From the NCBI GenBank assembly GCA_038236995.1, contig JBBRZE010000021.1, positions 1 through 64,000 on the forward strand: DNA of 64,000 nucleotides. The letters run 5' to 3'. This DNA comes from JAAFHB01 sp038236995. Lineage in GTDB: Bacteria; Bacteroidota; Bacteroidia; Bacteroidales; Prolixibacteraceae. Position numbers and translations under genes: made by a program. Of this stretch, positions 25,778 through 34,465 are shown piece by piece. The notes beneath the pieces are model-generated. The model did not search any database. It was not told the origin of the DNA and saw only the letters and a list, made by a program, of their open reading frames with translations. Numbering within the stretch: position 1 is the stretch's first letter; each line of letters starts with the position of its first letter.

Positions 25778-25982
25778 AGTTGAACCCTTTCCGGGTTCAG
25801 ATACGATTTTTATTTCTACCTTCGGTTATACCGGAGGTTATTCATATTTAAGTCCTTCGGACTTGTACTTTTAAAAAATCCGGAAAGGATTTAATCTGAA
25901 TCGAAGATCGGCGAAGCCAATAACCGTGGGTGATAACCCTGCGGAAAATAATGTTAGGTTGTAACCCTGAAAGGGCTGAACT
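25778..25982. repeat. MITE-like palindromic element
   Basis: The ends AGTTGAACCCTTT and AAAGGGCTGAACT are inverted repeats with two mismatches. Inside are hairpins at 25783-25797, 25818-25838 (ACC TTCGG...CCGG AGGT) and 25850-25864 (AAGTCCTTCGGACTT). It has no coding frame. The arrangement matches a noncoding element I remember in other Bacteroidota. Confidence 0.65.
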
Positions 25983-26034
25983 TTTTAATGTTTGAATTTT
26001 GCTAATTATAAATAGTCTCTATAAATTCATTCGT

Positions 26035-26730
26035 ATGAAAAAAAATGATTTTTACTTTTTGATTCTGATCCTTGTGCTTTTCTGCCCGTTCTTTATTTCA
26101 CCGGAAATATACTCCGGTTATAAAACGACGAACGCGGCACACCCTTTTCTGATTGGATTTCTTAAATTTGCAATACTGGCGACAATGGGCGAGTCGATCG
26201 GATTGCGGTTAAGGGAAGGCGTCTACAATAAAAAGGGATTTGGATTAATTCCACGCGCCATAGTCTGGGGTTTTTTGGGTATTACAATTGTGATGGCTTT
26301 TAAAATATTTTCAGCGGGTGCTCCTGCATTTCTGAAATCACTCGGGATAGAAGGAGCCGCTGAATCACTGGGTGGTCCAATGTCTGGATTAAGAATATTA
26401 ACGGCATTTACAATCAGCGTTACATTGAACCTAATCTATGCCCCGGTAATGATGACACTTCATAAAATTACAGATACCCATATTATTAAGAATGGGGGTA
26501 CAGTTGCCGGTTTGTTGAAACCGATAAAGATGGGCGACATCATTGCAAAACTTGACTGGAAAGTACAGTGGAATTTTATTTTTAAGAAGACAATCCCTTT
26601 CTTCTGGATTCCGGCACACACGATCACTTTCCTTTTACCGGTGGAGTTTCAGGTGCTCTTTGCCGCATTACTGGGTATTGCACTGGGAGTTATCCTCTCT
26701 CTTGGCGTTTTAATGTCTAAAAAAGGTTAA
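26035..26730 (+). CDS. Integral membrane protein, Mpv17/PMP22-like in Bacteroidota
   Basis: A 231-residue protein with five or more hydrophobic segments (about 6-22, 40-55, 78-98, 125-145, 185-225). The FWIPAHTITFLLPVEFQVLF segment is a hallmark I associate with Bacteroidota proteins labelled Mpv17/PMP22. The biochemical role is unknown. ATG 26035 is preferred to the longer frame at 25999, since it gives the compact start MKKNDFYFLILILVLF. It lies 16 bases before the second paaK and may move an acid or its counter-ion. Confidence 0.7.
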   Translation: MKKNDFYFLILILVLFCPFFISPEIYSGYKTTNAAHPFLIGFLKFAILATMGESIGLRLREGVYNKKGFGLIPRAIVWGFLGITIVMAFKIFSAGAPAFLKSLGIEGAAESLGGPMSGLRILTAFTISVTLNLIYAPVMMTLHKITDTHIIKNGGTVAGLLKPIKMGDIIAKLDWKVQWNFIFKKTIPFFWIPAHTITFLLPVEFQVLFAALLGIALGVILSLGVLMSKKG

Positions 26731-26746
26731 TCTTAATTATCAGGAT

Positions 26747-28045
26747 ATGATTTGGAACGAAAAAATTGAATGTGCAAGTCGTGAAGAGATGGAGATCCTC
26801 CAATCTGAACGGTTGTGCGAAACAGTCAAACGTATTTATCACAATGTACCTGCCTACCGTAAAAAAATGCAGGAGGTTGGACTTACAGCTTATGATATTC
26901 ATGGTATCAGCGATCTTCACAAACTTCCCTTTACGATAAAAACCGATTTGCGCGACAACTATCCATATGGGTTGTTTACAGTTCCGATGAGTGAAATTGT
27001 ACGGTTACATGCTTCTTCCGGGACAACCGGAAAACCAATTGTCGTTGGTTATACACGCAGGGATATTCAGATGTGGGCAGAAGTGGTAAGTCGTTCGCTT
27101 ACGATGGCCGGAGTCCATCGCGATGATATTGTGCAGATTGCTTATGGATACGGACTGTTTACAGGTGGTTTGGGTTTGCATTACGGAACCGAAAATATGG
27201 GTGCATCGGTGATTCCTATCTCGGGTGGGAATACCCATAAACAGGTTCAGTTAATGGAGGATTTCGGAAGCTCAGTCCTTTGCTGCACCCCTTCCTATGC
27301 GCTCAACATTGCCGAGGTGATGAAAGAGATGAACGTTGATATTAAAAACCTGAAGTTGAGGGTCGGAATATTCGGTGCAGAACCGTGGTCTGAAGCAATG
27401 CGCAAAGACATTGAGACCAAACTTGGAATAAAAGCAATTGATATTTACGGATTGAGCGAAATAGTTGGCCCTGGTGTTTCGTGCGAATGCGAGCATCAGT
27501 GTGGTATGCACATCAACGAAGATCATTTCCTTCCTGAAATTATTAATCCGGAGACGCTGGAACCGATGGCACCGGGTGAAATAGGTGAATTGGTGTTTAC
27601 AACGATTACCAAAGAAGGCATACCGCTGATCAGGTATAGGACACGTGATCTTACACGACTTATTTACGATAAATGCGTCTGCGGACGTACACTAGTAAGA
27701 ATGGAGAAATGTAAAGGACGTAGTGACGATATGTTGATAATCAGAGGTGTGAATGTCTTTCCATCACAGGTTGAATCCGTTCTGTTAAGCATGAGCGAAG
27801 TTGAATCGCATTACCTGATCATCGTCGATCGCGAAGGAACACTCGATAAGATGTCGCTGATGGTCGAAGTTCAGGAGCAGTTTTTCTCGGATGAAATCAA
27901 AAAACTGGAGGATTTGCGGCTGAAGATTGCACGCAAACTCGATAGTGTACTTGGGATATCTGTTAATGTAAAACTGGTTGAACCAAAAACGATTGAACGA
28001 ACAGCTGGCAAGGCAAAACGGGTAATCGACAATCGAAAGATTTAA
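26747..28045 (+). CDS. paaK: Phenylacetate-CoA ligase, copy 2
   Basis: A second 432-residue AMP-forming ligase, clearly paralogous to the gene at 23722: same motifs (ASSGTTGKPIVV near residue 90, IYGLSEIVGPGVSCECE, YRTRDLTRLIYDKCVCGRT) but strongly diverged. Two non-identical copies suggest different substrates, for example phenylacetate versus indoleacetate, hydroxyphenylacetate or branched-chain acids. It is preceded by the membrane protein and followed by the second tandem-ACT gene, repeating the ligase-ACT pattern. Confidence 0.92.
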   Translation: MIWNEKIECASREEMEILQSERLCETVKRIYHNVPAYRKKMQEVGLTAYDIHGISDLHKLPFTIKTDLRDNYPYGLFTVPMSEIVRLHASSGTTGKPIVVGYTRRDIQMWAEVVSRSLTMAGVHRDDIVQIAYGYGLFTGGLGLHYGTENMGASVIPISGGNTHKQVQLMEDFGSSVLCCTPSYALNIAEVMKEMNVDIKNLKLRVGIFGAEPWSEAMRKDIETKLGIKAIDIYGLSEIVGPGVSCECEHQCGMHINEDHFLPEIINPETLEPMAPGEIGELVFTTITKEGIPLIRYRTRDLTRLIYDKCVCGRTLVRMEKCKGRSDDMLIIRGVNVFPSQVESVLLSMSEVESHYLIIVDREGTLDKMSLMVEVQEQFFSDEIKKLEDLRLKIARKLDSVLGISVNVKLVEPKTIERTAGKAKRVIDNRKI

Positions 28046-28200
28046 GAATTCAGGTATTCAGTACTGATTTTAGAAAGGGAATAAATATGAGAAAGATCCT
28101 CTTTTATTAGTAGGATTAACTTTAATTTTATACGTTTTTCGGTTCTGAAATCGGCAGCTTTATTTTTTAATTTGATTCAAAATTTTAAAATTACAACAAT

Positions 28201-28626
28201 ATGCTGATCAAACAATTATCAATTTTTCTCGAAAACAAATCGGGGCGTTTGCACGAAGTCTCGCAGATACTAGGAAGTAACGGAATCAATATGTCAGCCT
28301 TCTCGGTTGCTGATACTTCGGAGTTTGGTATTTTGCGGCTGATTGTCTCGGATCCTGAGCTTGCTTGCAAAGTTTTGCGCGAAAATCAGTTTTCGGTTAG
28401 TCTCACTGATGTGGTTTGCCTTAACTGTCCCAACGAACCGGGAGCTTTGGCAAAGGCGCTGCAAATATTGTCCGATAATAAGATATCGATTGAATACCTG
28501 TACGCTTATTCAATGGGTGATTCAGCCAATGTCGTATTAAAACCTGACCAGCTGGAGGAATGCATCAAAGTTTTGCAAGCGCATCAAATGGAGCTTGTTA
28601 AGGCAAGCGAATTGTATAAAATCTGA
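28201..28626 (+). CDS. Tandem ACT-domain amino acid-binding protein, copy 2
   Basis: A 141-residue protein with two ACT domains (about 1-68 and 70-141), starting LSIFLENKSGRLHEVSQILG. It is a paralogue of the protein at 25320 and again follows a paaK gene. A likely role is sensing an aromatic or branched-chain amino acid, in keeping with the prephenate dehydratase downstream. A terminator follows its stop codon. Confidence 0.87.
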   Translation: MLIKQLSIFLENKSGRLHEVSQILGSNGINMSAFSVADTSEFGILRLIVSDPELACKVLRENQFSVSLTDVVCLNCPNEPGALAKALQILSDNKISIEYLYAYSMGDSANVVLKPDQLEECIKVLQAHQMELVKASELYKI

Positions 28627-28647
28627 TTGTAATGGATATTTAACCAT

Positions 28648-28675
28648 AAATCCCGGTATTCCCGGGATTTTTTTT
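28648..28675 (+). terminator. Terminator after the second ACT gene
   Basis: AAATCCCGG / CCGGGATTT with a short loop is followed by a T tract, 22 bases after the stop codon. It divides the ligase genes from the prephenate dehydratase unit. Confidence 0.88.
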
Positions 28676-28709
28676 AAATTGCGTCAAAAATTAACAAAGT
28701 CGGTTTTTA

Positions 28710-29546
28710 ATGAAAAAAGTTTCAATTCAGGGGATAAAAGGTTCGTTTCACGAAGATGCGGCTCGTCAATATTTTAGTGACGAGATTGAAATAGTTGAGT
28801 GTAAATCGTTTCGGAGTGTTTGCGAGTTCATTGATGCAGACAAGGTTGATTTTGCAGTGATGGCGATTGAAAATTCGATTGCCGGAAGTATTCTACAAAA
28901 CTATTCCCTGATACGCGATTATCACCTTCGTATCATTGGCGAAATCTATATTCATATTCAGATGAACCTGATGGCCCTTCCCGGAGTCCGAAAGAAAGAC
29001 ATCAGGGAAATCTATTCACATCCGGTATCATTTCTTCAATGTGCAGAATATATAGAGAAATATTTCCCGAATGTTGAAACAAAGGAACTGGGAGACAATG
29101 CTGCTGTAGCTAAACTGATTGCCAAAGAAAAAATCACGTATGCTGCCGCAATCAGCAATCTGCGGTCGGCAGAATTGTATGGTCTTGAAGTACTTGAAAG
29201 AGGGGTGGAATCGAATAAGAAAAATTACACACGATTTCTGATCCTGGCCAAACATGCGGTTTCGTCTATAGAGGCCAATAAAGCTTCAATCTGTTTTGAA
29301 GTTGGCCATTTTCACGGCGCTTTGGCCAAAGTGTTGAATATCTTTGCTGAACATGAAATAAACCTTACTAAAATACAATCGTTGCCCATTATCGGAAAAC
29401 CAAATGAATATTCATTTCATGTGGATGTTGAATGGGAATCGATTGCAAATTACGAAAAAGCAATACACAAGGTCCTGAAAAATGTCTCCAGTCTTGCAAT
29501 ACTTGGAGAATATGTAGCGGGAGAAGTATCTATACACAACCAATAA
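28710..29546 (+). CDS. pheA: Prephenate dehydratase
   Basis: The 278-residue enzyme converts prephenate to phenylpyruvate in phenylalanine synthesis. The catalytic domain (about 1-185) has the ENSIAGSI segment, YSHPVSFLQC and the Thr-Arg-Phe signature NYTRFLIL near residue 172. A C-terminal ACT domain (about 195-275) with LTKIQSLPI gives feedback control by phenylalanine. There is no chorismate mutase domain. It is followed within 11 bases by flavodoxin and then an aminotransferase, so phenylpyruvate can be made or used in this unit. Confidence 0.92.
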   Translation: MKKVSIQGIKGSFHEDAARQYFSDEIEIVECKSFRSVCEFIDADKVDFAVMAIENSIAGSILQNYSLIRDYHLRIIGEIYIHIQMNLMALPGVRKKDIREIYSHPVSFLQCAEYIEKYFPNVETKELGDNAAVAKLIAKEKITYAAAISNLRSAELYGLEVLERGVESNKKNYTRFLILAKHAVSSIEANKASICFEVGHFHGALAKVLNIFAEHEINLTKIQSLPIIGKPNEYSFHVDVEWESIANYEKAIHKVLKNVSSLAILGEYVAGEVSIHNQ

Positions 29547-29556
29547 ATATTTAGTT

Positions 29557-30075
29557 ATGAGTAAAGTAGCTATTTTTTACGGACCGGAGAACGGAGCTGT
29601 TCACCGTGTAGCCAAATTATTGGCGACGAAAATGGAAAATCTAAAGCCGGATCTGATTCATGTAAATGAGTCGACCACAGATGATATGGCGCGTTATGAT
29701 ACCATTATTTTCGGGATATCGACAATTGGTCGCGACACCTGGGATCAGAAATTTGGGAATGTGGATTGGTCTAAATTTATGCCAACTGTTTCATCATTTG
29801 ATTTTACAGGAAAGAAAGTGGCGATTTTTGGTTTGGGCGATCACATCACTTATGCCTATCACTTTGTCAATTCAATGGGAATTCTTGCCAAACTCGTTGT
29901 CAAAAACGGGGGACAGTTGCTGGGTAAGGTAAGTCCCGATGGTTATACTTTTCAGGATTCTGAAGCACTCGAAGCTGGTCAATTTCTTGGATTGCCGATT
30001 GATGAGGATTTCGAACCCGAGTTGACTGAGGATCGTTTGACTTGCTGGGTGGAACAGTTAAATAAAGAGTTTTGA
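29557..30075 (+). CDS. Flavodoxin
   Basis: A 172-residue long-chain flavodoxin with the FMN phosphate loop near the N-terminus (IFYGPENGAVHRVAKLL). The loops FGISTIGRDTWDQKFG and FGLGDHITYAYHF surround the isoalloxazine ring. It is a low-potential electron carrier and a logical redox partner of the ferredoxin-dependent 2-oxoacid oxidoreductase encoded 1.4 kb downstream. Its TGA stop overlaps the TTG start of the aminotransferase. Confidence 0.92.
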   Translation: MSKVAIFYGPENGAVHRVAKLLATKMENLKPDLIHVNESTTDDMARYDTIIFGISTIGRDTWDQKFGNVDWSKFMPTVSSFDFTGKKVAIFGLGDHITYAYHFVNSMGILAKLVVKNGGQLLGKVSPDGYTFQDSEALEAGQFLGLPIDEDFEPELTEDRLTCWVEQLNKEF

Positions 30076-31400
30076 GCCAGATAATCAATAAGAACACGCC
30101 GATAAACCGCGAAGTAGTTGAGCGTAAAATAGAAGAACTCGAAGTGCCAGAGATCGGGAATGCTTCCATCCGGGAAATTGTTCAGCTGGTTAGCAGCATT
30201 GAAGCTGTCACAGGTGAGCGGTATATCCGTATGGAGATGGGTATTCCGGGTCTTCCACCTGCAAAAGTCGGTGTAGATGCGGAGATTGAAGCGTTGCGTA
30301 ACAACGTCGCTTCGGCCTATCCGCGCATTGATGGTATTCAACCGCTGAAAGACGAAACATCGCGTTTTGTAAAACTCTTCATGAATATTGATGTGAAGCC
30401 AGAAGGCTGTATTCCGACTGTTGGTTCAATGGAAGGAAGCTATGCCGCATTTCTTGTATCGGGAAGTTGCCATAAAGAACGTGACACCGCACTGTTTATC
30501 GATCCCGGATTTCCTGTTCAAAAACAGCAGCTTCTTGTGATGGAACAGAAGTACGAAACTTTTGACGTGTTCGATTTTCGTGGCGAAAAATTGCGTTCTA
30601 AACTCGATTCCTACCTTTCAAAAGGAAATATCAATTGCATTGTTTATTCAAATCCAAATAATCCTTCATGGATCTGTTTTAATGACGTGGAACTCAAAAT
30701 TATTGGTGATCTTGCTAATCAGTACGATGTCGTCATTATTGAGGATCTTGCCTATTTTGGAATGGATTTCAGGCAGGACCTTTCCCGTCCCGGCGTTCCC
30801 CCTTACCAGGCTTCGGTTGCTAACTATACCGGCAACTATATTTTAATGATTTCAAGTTCGAAAGTTTTTTCATATGCAGGCCAGCGCATCGGGATGATGG
30901 TGATCTCCGACGCATTGTATCATCGTCATTTCCCTTATCTTGAAGAGCGATTAAAAGTTCATGGGTTTGGCAATGCCGTTGTCCATCGGGCGTTGTATTC
31001 ATTGACTTCTGGTACTTCCCACTCTTCGCAATATGCTTTGGCTGCCATGTTTAAAGCAGCCAGCGACGGTACGTTCAACTTCATCGAAGATGTGAAGGAA
31101 TATGGCGAAAAAGCGAAGATCATGAAGAAACTATTTACCGGCAATGGTTTTACTATTGTCTATGATAACGATCTTGGTCAACCGGTTGGTGATGGGTTTT
31201 ATTTTACGATTGCTTATCCGGGAATGACCGGTTCGGAGCTTTTGCACAAATTGCTGTATTACGGAATCAGTGCTATTTCGCTGAGCAATACTGGTAGTAC
31301 GAAAGAGGGTTTGAGGGCTTGTGTTTCGCATGTGAAGAGAGATCAGTTTGGCGATCTGGAAATCAGGCTTCAGCAATTTCATGCTGATTATCATGTATAA
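30072..31400 (+). CDS. PLP-dependent class I/II aminotransferase
   Basis: A 442-residue fold-type I aminotransferase. The PLP lysine lies in ISSSKVFSYAGQRIGMM near residue 263; YSNPNNPSW and IIEDLAYFGMD supply other cofactor contacts. It begins with TTG at 30072, overlapping the flavodoxin TGA (TTGA). The next Met would remove about 53 conserved N-terminal residues, so TTG is favoured. It probably aminates phenylpyruvate or other 2-oxoacids; substrate choice is an inference from pheA and the oxidoreductase. A 70-bp gap follows. Confidence 0.88.
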   Translation: MSQIINKNTPINREVVERKIEELEVPEIGNASIREIVQLVSSIEAVTGERYIRMEMGIPGLPPAKVGVDAEIEALRNNVASAYPRIDGIQPLKDETSRFVKLFMNIDVKPEGCIPTVGSMEGSYAAFLVSGSCHKERDTALFIDPGFPVQKQQLLVMEQKYETFDVFDFRGEKLRSKLDSYLSKGNINCIVYSNPNNPSWICFNDVELKIIGDLANQYDVVIIEDLAYFGMDFRQDLSRPGVPPYQASVANYTGNYILMISSSKVFSYAGQRIGMMVISDALYHRHFPYLEERLKVHGFGNAVVHRALYSLTSGTSHSSQYALAAMFKAASDGTFNFIEDVKEYGEKAKIMKKLFTGNGFTIVYDNDLGQPVGDGFYFTIAYPGMTGSELLHKLLYYGISAISLSNTGSTKEGLRACVSHVKRDQFGDLEIRLQQFHADYHV

Positions 31401-31416
31401 TCTTAACTGGTATGAT

Positions 31417-31424
31417 TAGGTTTG
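31417..31424 (+). promoter_or_regulatory. -7 promoter element of the 2-oxoacid oxidoreductase operon
   Basis: TAGGTTTG fits TAnnTTTG, 46 bases before the ferredoxin-subunit start. No clear -33 TTG is visible. The operon may thus be started separately as well as read through. Confidence 0.5.
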
Positions 31425-31470
31425 CAGTCCCATTTAGAGAAGTTAATAACTAAATAAACACAAGATAAAG

Positions 31471-31701
31471 ATGGCAAAAGTCAGAGGCGCAGTAGTTGTC
31501 GACACCGAAGTGTGCAAAGGATGCAACCTTTGTGTGGTTGCCTGTCCGACACAGACTTTAGCGCTTAACCGCAATGTAAACAGCAAGGGTTACCACTATT
31601 CTTATATGGAAAATCCCGAAAACTGCACTGGTTGTACAAATTGTTCCGCAGTTTGCCCCGATAGTTGCATCACCGTTTACCGTGCAAAAATCGAAATATA
31701 A
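31471..31701 (+). CDS. 4Fe-4S ferredoxin-type (delta) subunit of a 2-oxoacid:ferredoxin oxidoreductase
   Basis: A 76-residue subunit with two [4Fe-4S] motifs: CKGCNLCVVACP near 15-26 and CTGCTNCSAVCP near 52-63. It passes electrons from the TPP centre to ferredoxin or flavodoxin. It is the first of four genes with short gaps (20, 2 and 23 bp) encoding the complete delta, alpha, beta and gamma subunits of a KOR/VOR-type enzyme. Confidence 0.92.
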   Translation: MAKVRGAVVVDTEVCKGCNLCVVACPTQTLALNRNVNSKGYHYSYMENPENCTGCTNCSAVCPDSCITVYRAKIEI

Positions 31702-31721
31702 AATATTAGAAAATCCTGAAT

Positions 31722-32807
31722 ATGGGTGAGTTAAAATTAATGAAAGGGAATGAGGTAATTGCCGAGGCAGCAATCAGGTGTGGTTGCGACGCTTATTTCG
31801 GCTATCCGATTACCCCACAGTCAGAAGTGATGGAGACCTTAATGGCGCAGCGTCCCTGGGAAGAAAGTGGTATGGTTGTTCTACAGGCCGAAAGTGAAAT
31901 TGCCTCTATTCATATGGTTTATGGAGCCGCCGGTTCCGGAAAACGTGTGATGACTTCCTCTTCAAGTCCTGGTATCAGTCTGATGGCTGAAGGAATCTCA
32001 TACATGGCAGGCGCCGAATTGCCTTGCGTGATTGTAAATGTGCAACGTGGTGGACCAGGTCTGGGAACGATTCAGCCTTCGCAGGCAGATTATAACCAGG
32101 CAACAAAAGGTGGCGGTCATGGCGATTATTCATTACTTGTCCTTGCACCCGCTTCGGTACAAGAGATGCACGATTTTGTAGTGCTGGGATTTGAACTCGC
32201 TTTCAAGTACCGTAATCCGGTGATGATCCTTGCAGATGGTGTTATTGGTCAGTTGATGGAGAAAGTAGTTTTGATTGATCAGCGCCCCCGTTGGACGAAT
32301 GAGCAAATTGCTGAGATCTCAGGAAGTTGGGCCACGACAGGCAAATCAAAAAATCGCAAGAAACATGTGATCACATCCTTAGAGATGGATTCTTTCATCA
32401 TGGAAAATAATAACCTTCGGCTTCAGGCAAAATACGATCAAATGAAAGCCGAAGAAGTAAGATTTGAAGCCATTGAATGTGATGATGCTGAATATATAAT
32501 GATTGCATTTGGATCGGCTGCCCGCATTTGTCAGAAAACGGTGCAAATAGCCCGACAAAAAGGGGTGAAGGTTGGTTTGATCCGCCCGATCACCTTACTG
32601 CCATTTCCAGAAAAAATCATTGCTGAATATGCAACTAAAGTGAAAGGATTCCTTTCGGTTGAATTTAATGCCGGACAAATGGTCAATGATATTCGTTTGG
32701 CTGTCAACGGAAAAACCAAGGTCGAATACTTTGGCAGAATGGGTGGGATTGTTCCTACACCCGATGAAGTTGAAGCTGCACTTATACAAAAACTTTTAAG
32801 AGGATAA
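31722..32807 (+). CDS. vorB: 2-oxoacid:ferredoxin oxidoreductase alpha subunit (VorB/KorA-like)
   Basis: The 361-residue alpha subunit has the pyrimidine-binding region YFGYPITPQSEVME near residue 27, a long middle domain, and a C-terminal transketolase-like domain (GLIRPITLLPFPEK near 290). The family includes 3-methyl-2-oxobutanoate (VOR) and 2-oxoglutarate (KOR) enzymes, which sequence alone does not separate. With paaK and aminotransferase genes nearby, branched or aromatic 2-oxoacids are plausible. It is 2 bases before the beta subunit. Confidence 0.9.
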   Translation: MGELKLMKGNEVIAEAAIRCGCDAYFGYPITPQSEVMETLMAQRPWEESGMVVLQAESEIASIHMVYGAAGSGKRVMTSSSSPGISLMAEGISYMAGAELPCVIVNVQRGGPGLGTIQPSQADYNQATKGGGHGDYSLLVLAPASVQEMHDFVVLGFELAFKYRNPVMILADGVIGQLMEKVVLIDQRPRWTNEQIAEISGSWATTGKSKNRKKHVITSLEMDSFIMENNNLRLQAKYDQMKAEEVRFEAIECDDAEYIMIAFGSAARICQKTVQIARQKGVKVGLIRPITLLPFPEKIIAEYATKVKGFLSVEFNAGQMVNDIRLAVNGKTKVEYFGRMGGIVPTPDEVEAALIQKLLRG

Positions 32808-32809
32808 TT

Positions 32810-33622
32810 ATGTCTGTAGTAGCTGATAGAATTAAAGAAATAATTAAGCCGGAAAATCTGGTTTATGCAAAGTCGCCCCTTCTGAACGACGACATCATGC
32901 ATTATTGTCCCGGATGCAGTCATGGGGTTGTCCACCGATTGATCGCAGAGGTGATTGACGAGATGGGAATTCAGGAACAAACAATTGGCGTTTCACCAGT
33001 TGGATGTGCTGTTTTTGCCTATAATTACATCGACATCGACTGGCAGGAAGCCGCACACGGACGTGCTCCCGCTGTTGCAACAGGTATAAAAAGGGTAATG
33101 CCAGAGAAGGTTGTTTTCACTTATCAGGGTGACGGTGACCTGGCTGCTATCGGAACTGCCGAGACTTTTCATGCGGTGAACCGTGGTGAGAATATCGTAA
33201 TGATCTTTATCAACAATGCTATTTACGGTATGACAGGAGGTCAAATGGCTCCGACAACGTTGCTCGGTCAGGTAACAGCAACAACTCCTAATGGAAGAAA
33301 TGTTGATTTAAATGGTTATCCATTGAGAATTACTGAATTATTGGCACAATTGCCAGGTGCGGCCTATGTAACCCGTCAGAGTGTTCAGACTCCGGCTGCG
33401 GTACGGAAAGCTAAAAAGGCGATCCGTAAAGCATTCGAAATTCAGGCAATGAAAAAAGGAACTGCATTTGTTGAAGTTGTTTCTACATGTAGTTCAGGGT
33501 GGAAATTGAATCCTGTTGAATCTAACAAATGGATGGAAGAGAATATGTTCCCTCAGTATCCGTTGGGCGATTTGAAAGATGACTCGCGTGCTGATGCCGG
33601 TTTATACAGTATCAAAGGTTAA
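32810..33622 (+). CDS. 2-oxoacid:ferredoxin oxidoreductase beta subunit (TPP-binding)
   Basis: A 270-residue TPP-binding subunit with the cofactor signature GDGDLAAIGTAETFHAV ... INNAIYGM near residues 106-142, and an N-terminal CPGCSHG motif. It carries out decarboxylation or, in reverse, reductive carboxylation, with the alpha subunit. It starts 2 bases after the alpha gene and is followed by the gamma gene. Confidence 0.92.
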   Translation: MSVVADRIKEIIKPENLVYAKSPLLNDDIMHYCPGCSHGVVHRLIAEVIDEMGIQEQTIGVSPVGCAVFAYNYIDIDWQEAAHGRAPAVATGIKRVMPEKVVFTYQGDGDLAAIGTAETFHAVNRGENIVMIFINNAIYGMTGGQMAPTTLLGQVTATTPNGRNVDLNGYPLRITELLAQLPGAAYVTRQSVQTPAAVRKAKKAIRKAFEIQAMKKGTAFVEVVSTCSSGWKLNPVESNKWMEENMFPQYPLGDLKDDSRADAGLYSIKG

Positions 33623-33645
33623 TTCTATTTTAAACAAGACTTAAA

Positions 33646-34197
33646 ATGACGGAAGAAATCATAATAGCAGGATTTGGGGGACAAGGTGTACTTTCGATGG
33701 GAAAAATTCTTGCTTACTCTGGTGTAATGCAGGATCAGGAAGTGGCCTGGTTTCCATCATATGGTCCTGAAATGAGAGGTGGTACGGCCAATGTTACTGT
33801 TATCATTAGTGATGAGCGGATCAGTTCTCCGATCCTTCACGAATTTGATACAGCCATTATTCTGAACCAGCAGTCGATGACCAAATTCGAATCGCGTGTA
33901 AAAGCTGGAGGAACACTGATTTATGACCCTAATGGGATTGTAAAGCATCCTTCCAGAAAAGATATTAATATTTTGAGAGTTGAAGGTTCGCGCCTGGCTG
34001 TTGAAATGGGTAATCCGTTAACTTTTAACATGATTGTTCTTGGCGCTTTTTTAAAGGCCAAACCGGTGATCAAACTTGAGAATGTGAAAAAAGGGCTGGA
34101 AAAATCTTTACCTGAACGTCATCACAAATTGATTCCGTTGAACCTTGAAGCCATCGAAATAGGCCAGAAAAATCTTGAAGTGGTTCAGACTGTCTAA
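33646..34197 (+). CDS. 2-oxoacid:ferredoxin oxidoreductase gamma subunit
   Basis: The 183-residue gamma subunit has the conserved start IIIAGFGGQGVLSMGKILAY and the EMRGGTANVTVIIS segment, which contribute to CoA binding. It completes the four-subunit enzyme. A stem-loop between it and the convergent DUF4294 gene probably ends the operon. The whole block from 22.4 to 34.2 kb reads in one direction. Confidence 0.92.
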   Translation: MTEEIIIAGFGGQGVLSMGKILAYSGVMQDQEVAWFPSYGPEMRGGTANVTVIISDERISSPILHEFDTAIILNQQSMTKFESRVKAGGTLIYDPNGIVKHPSRKDINILRVEGSRLAVEMGNPLTFNMIVLGAFLKAKPVIKLENVKKGLEKSLPERHHKLIPLNLEAIEIGQKNLEVVQTV

Positions 34198-34316
34198 GAA
34201 TCGGGATTCTATATCATTTTGTGGGGAAATTTTCTGGCAGTTTGCAACTGCACATAAGTTGTAATAGCGCTCCGGAAACAACAATATAACTGATTAAAGG
34301 TATCTTGTACCGATAA

Positions 34317-34356
34317 GAAATGCCATCTTCTGATATATATGGGAAGGTGGCATTTC
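34317..34356. terminator. Hairpin between convergent oxidoreductase and DUF4294 genes
   Basis: GAAATGCCATCTTC pairs with GAAGGTGGCATTTC (one G-T pair) around a 12-base AT loop. It may serve both strands; the T tract on the plus side is short. Confidence 0.65.
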
Positions 34357-34465
34357 ATTTCAATCGGATACATCCTATTGTCAATCTTTCATATCTTCAT
34401 CCCCTTAAATGAAGGTGGAATTCAAAATTGAAGACGAGCCAGTTGGCAGTTGCAAGCTGCGCTCA

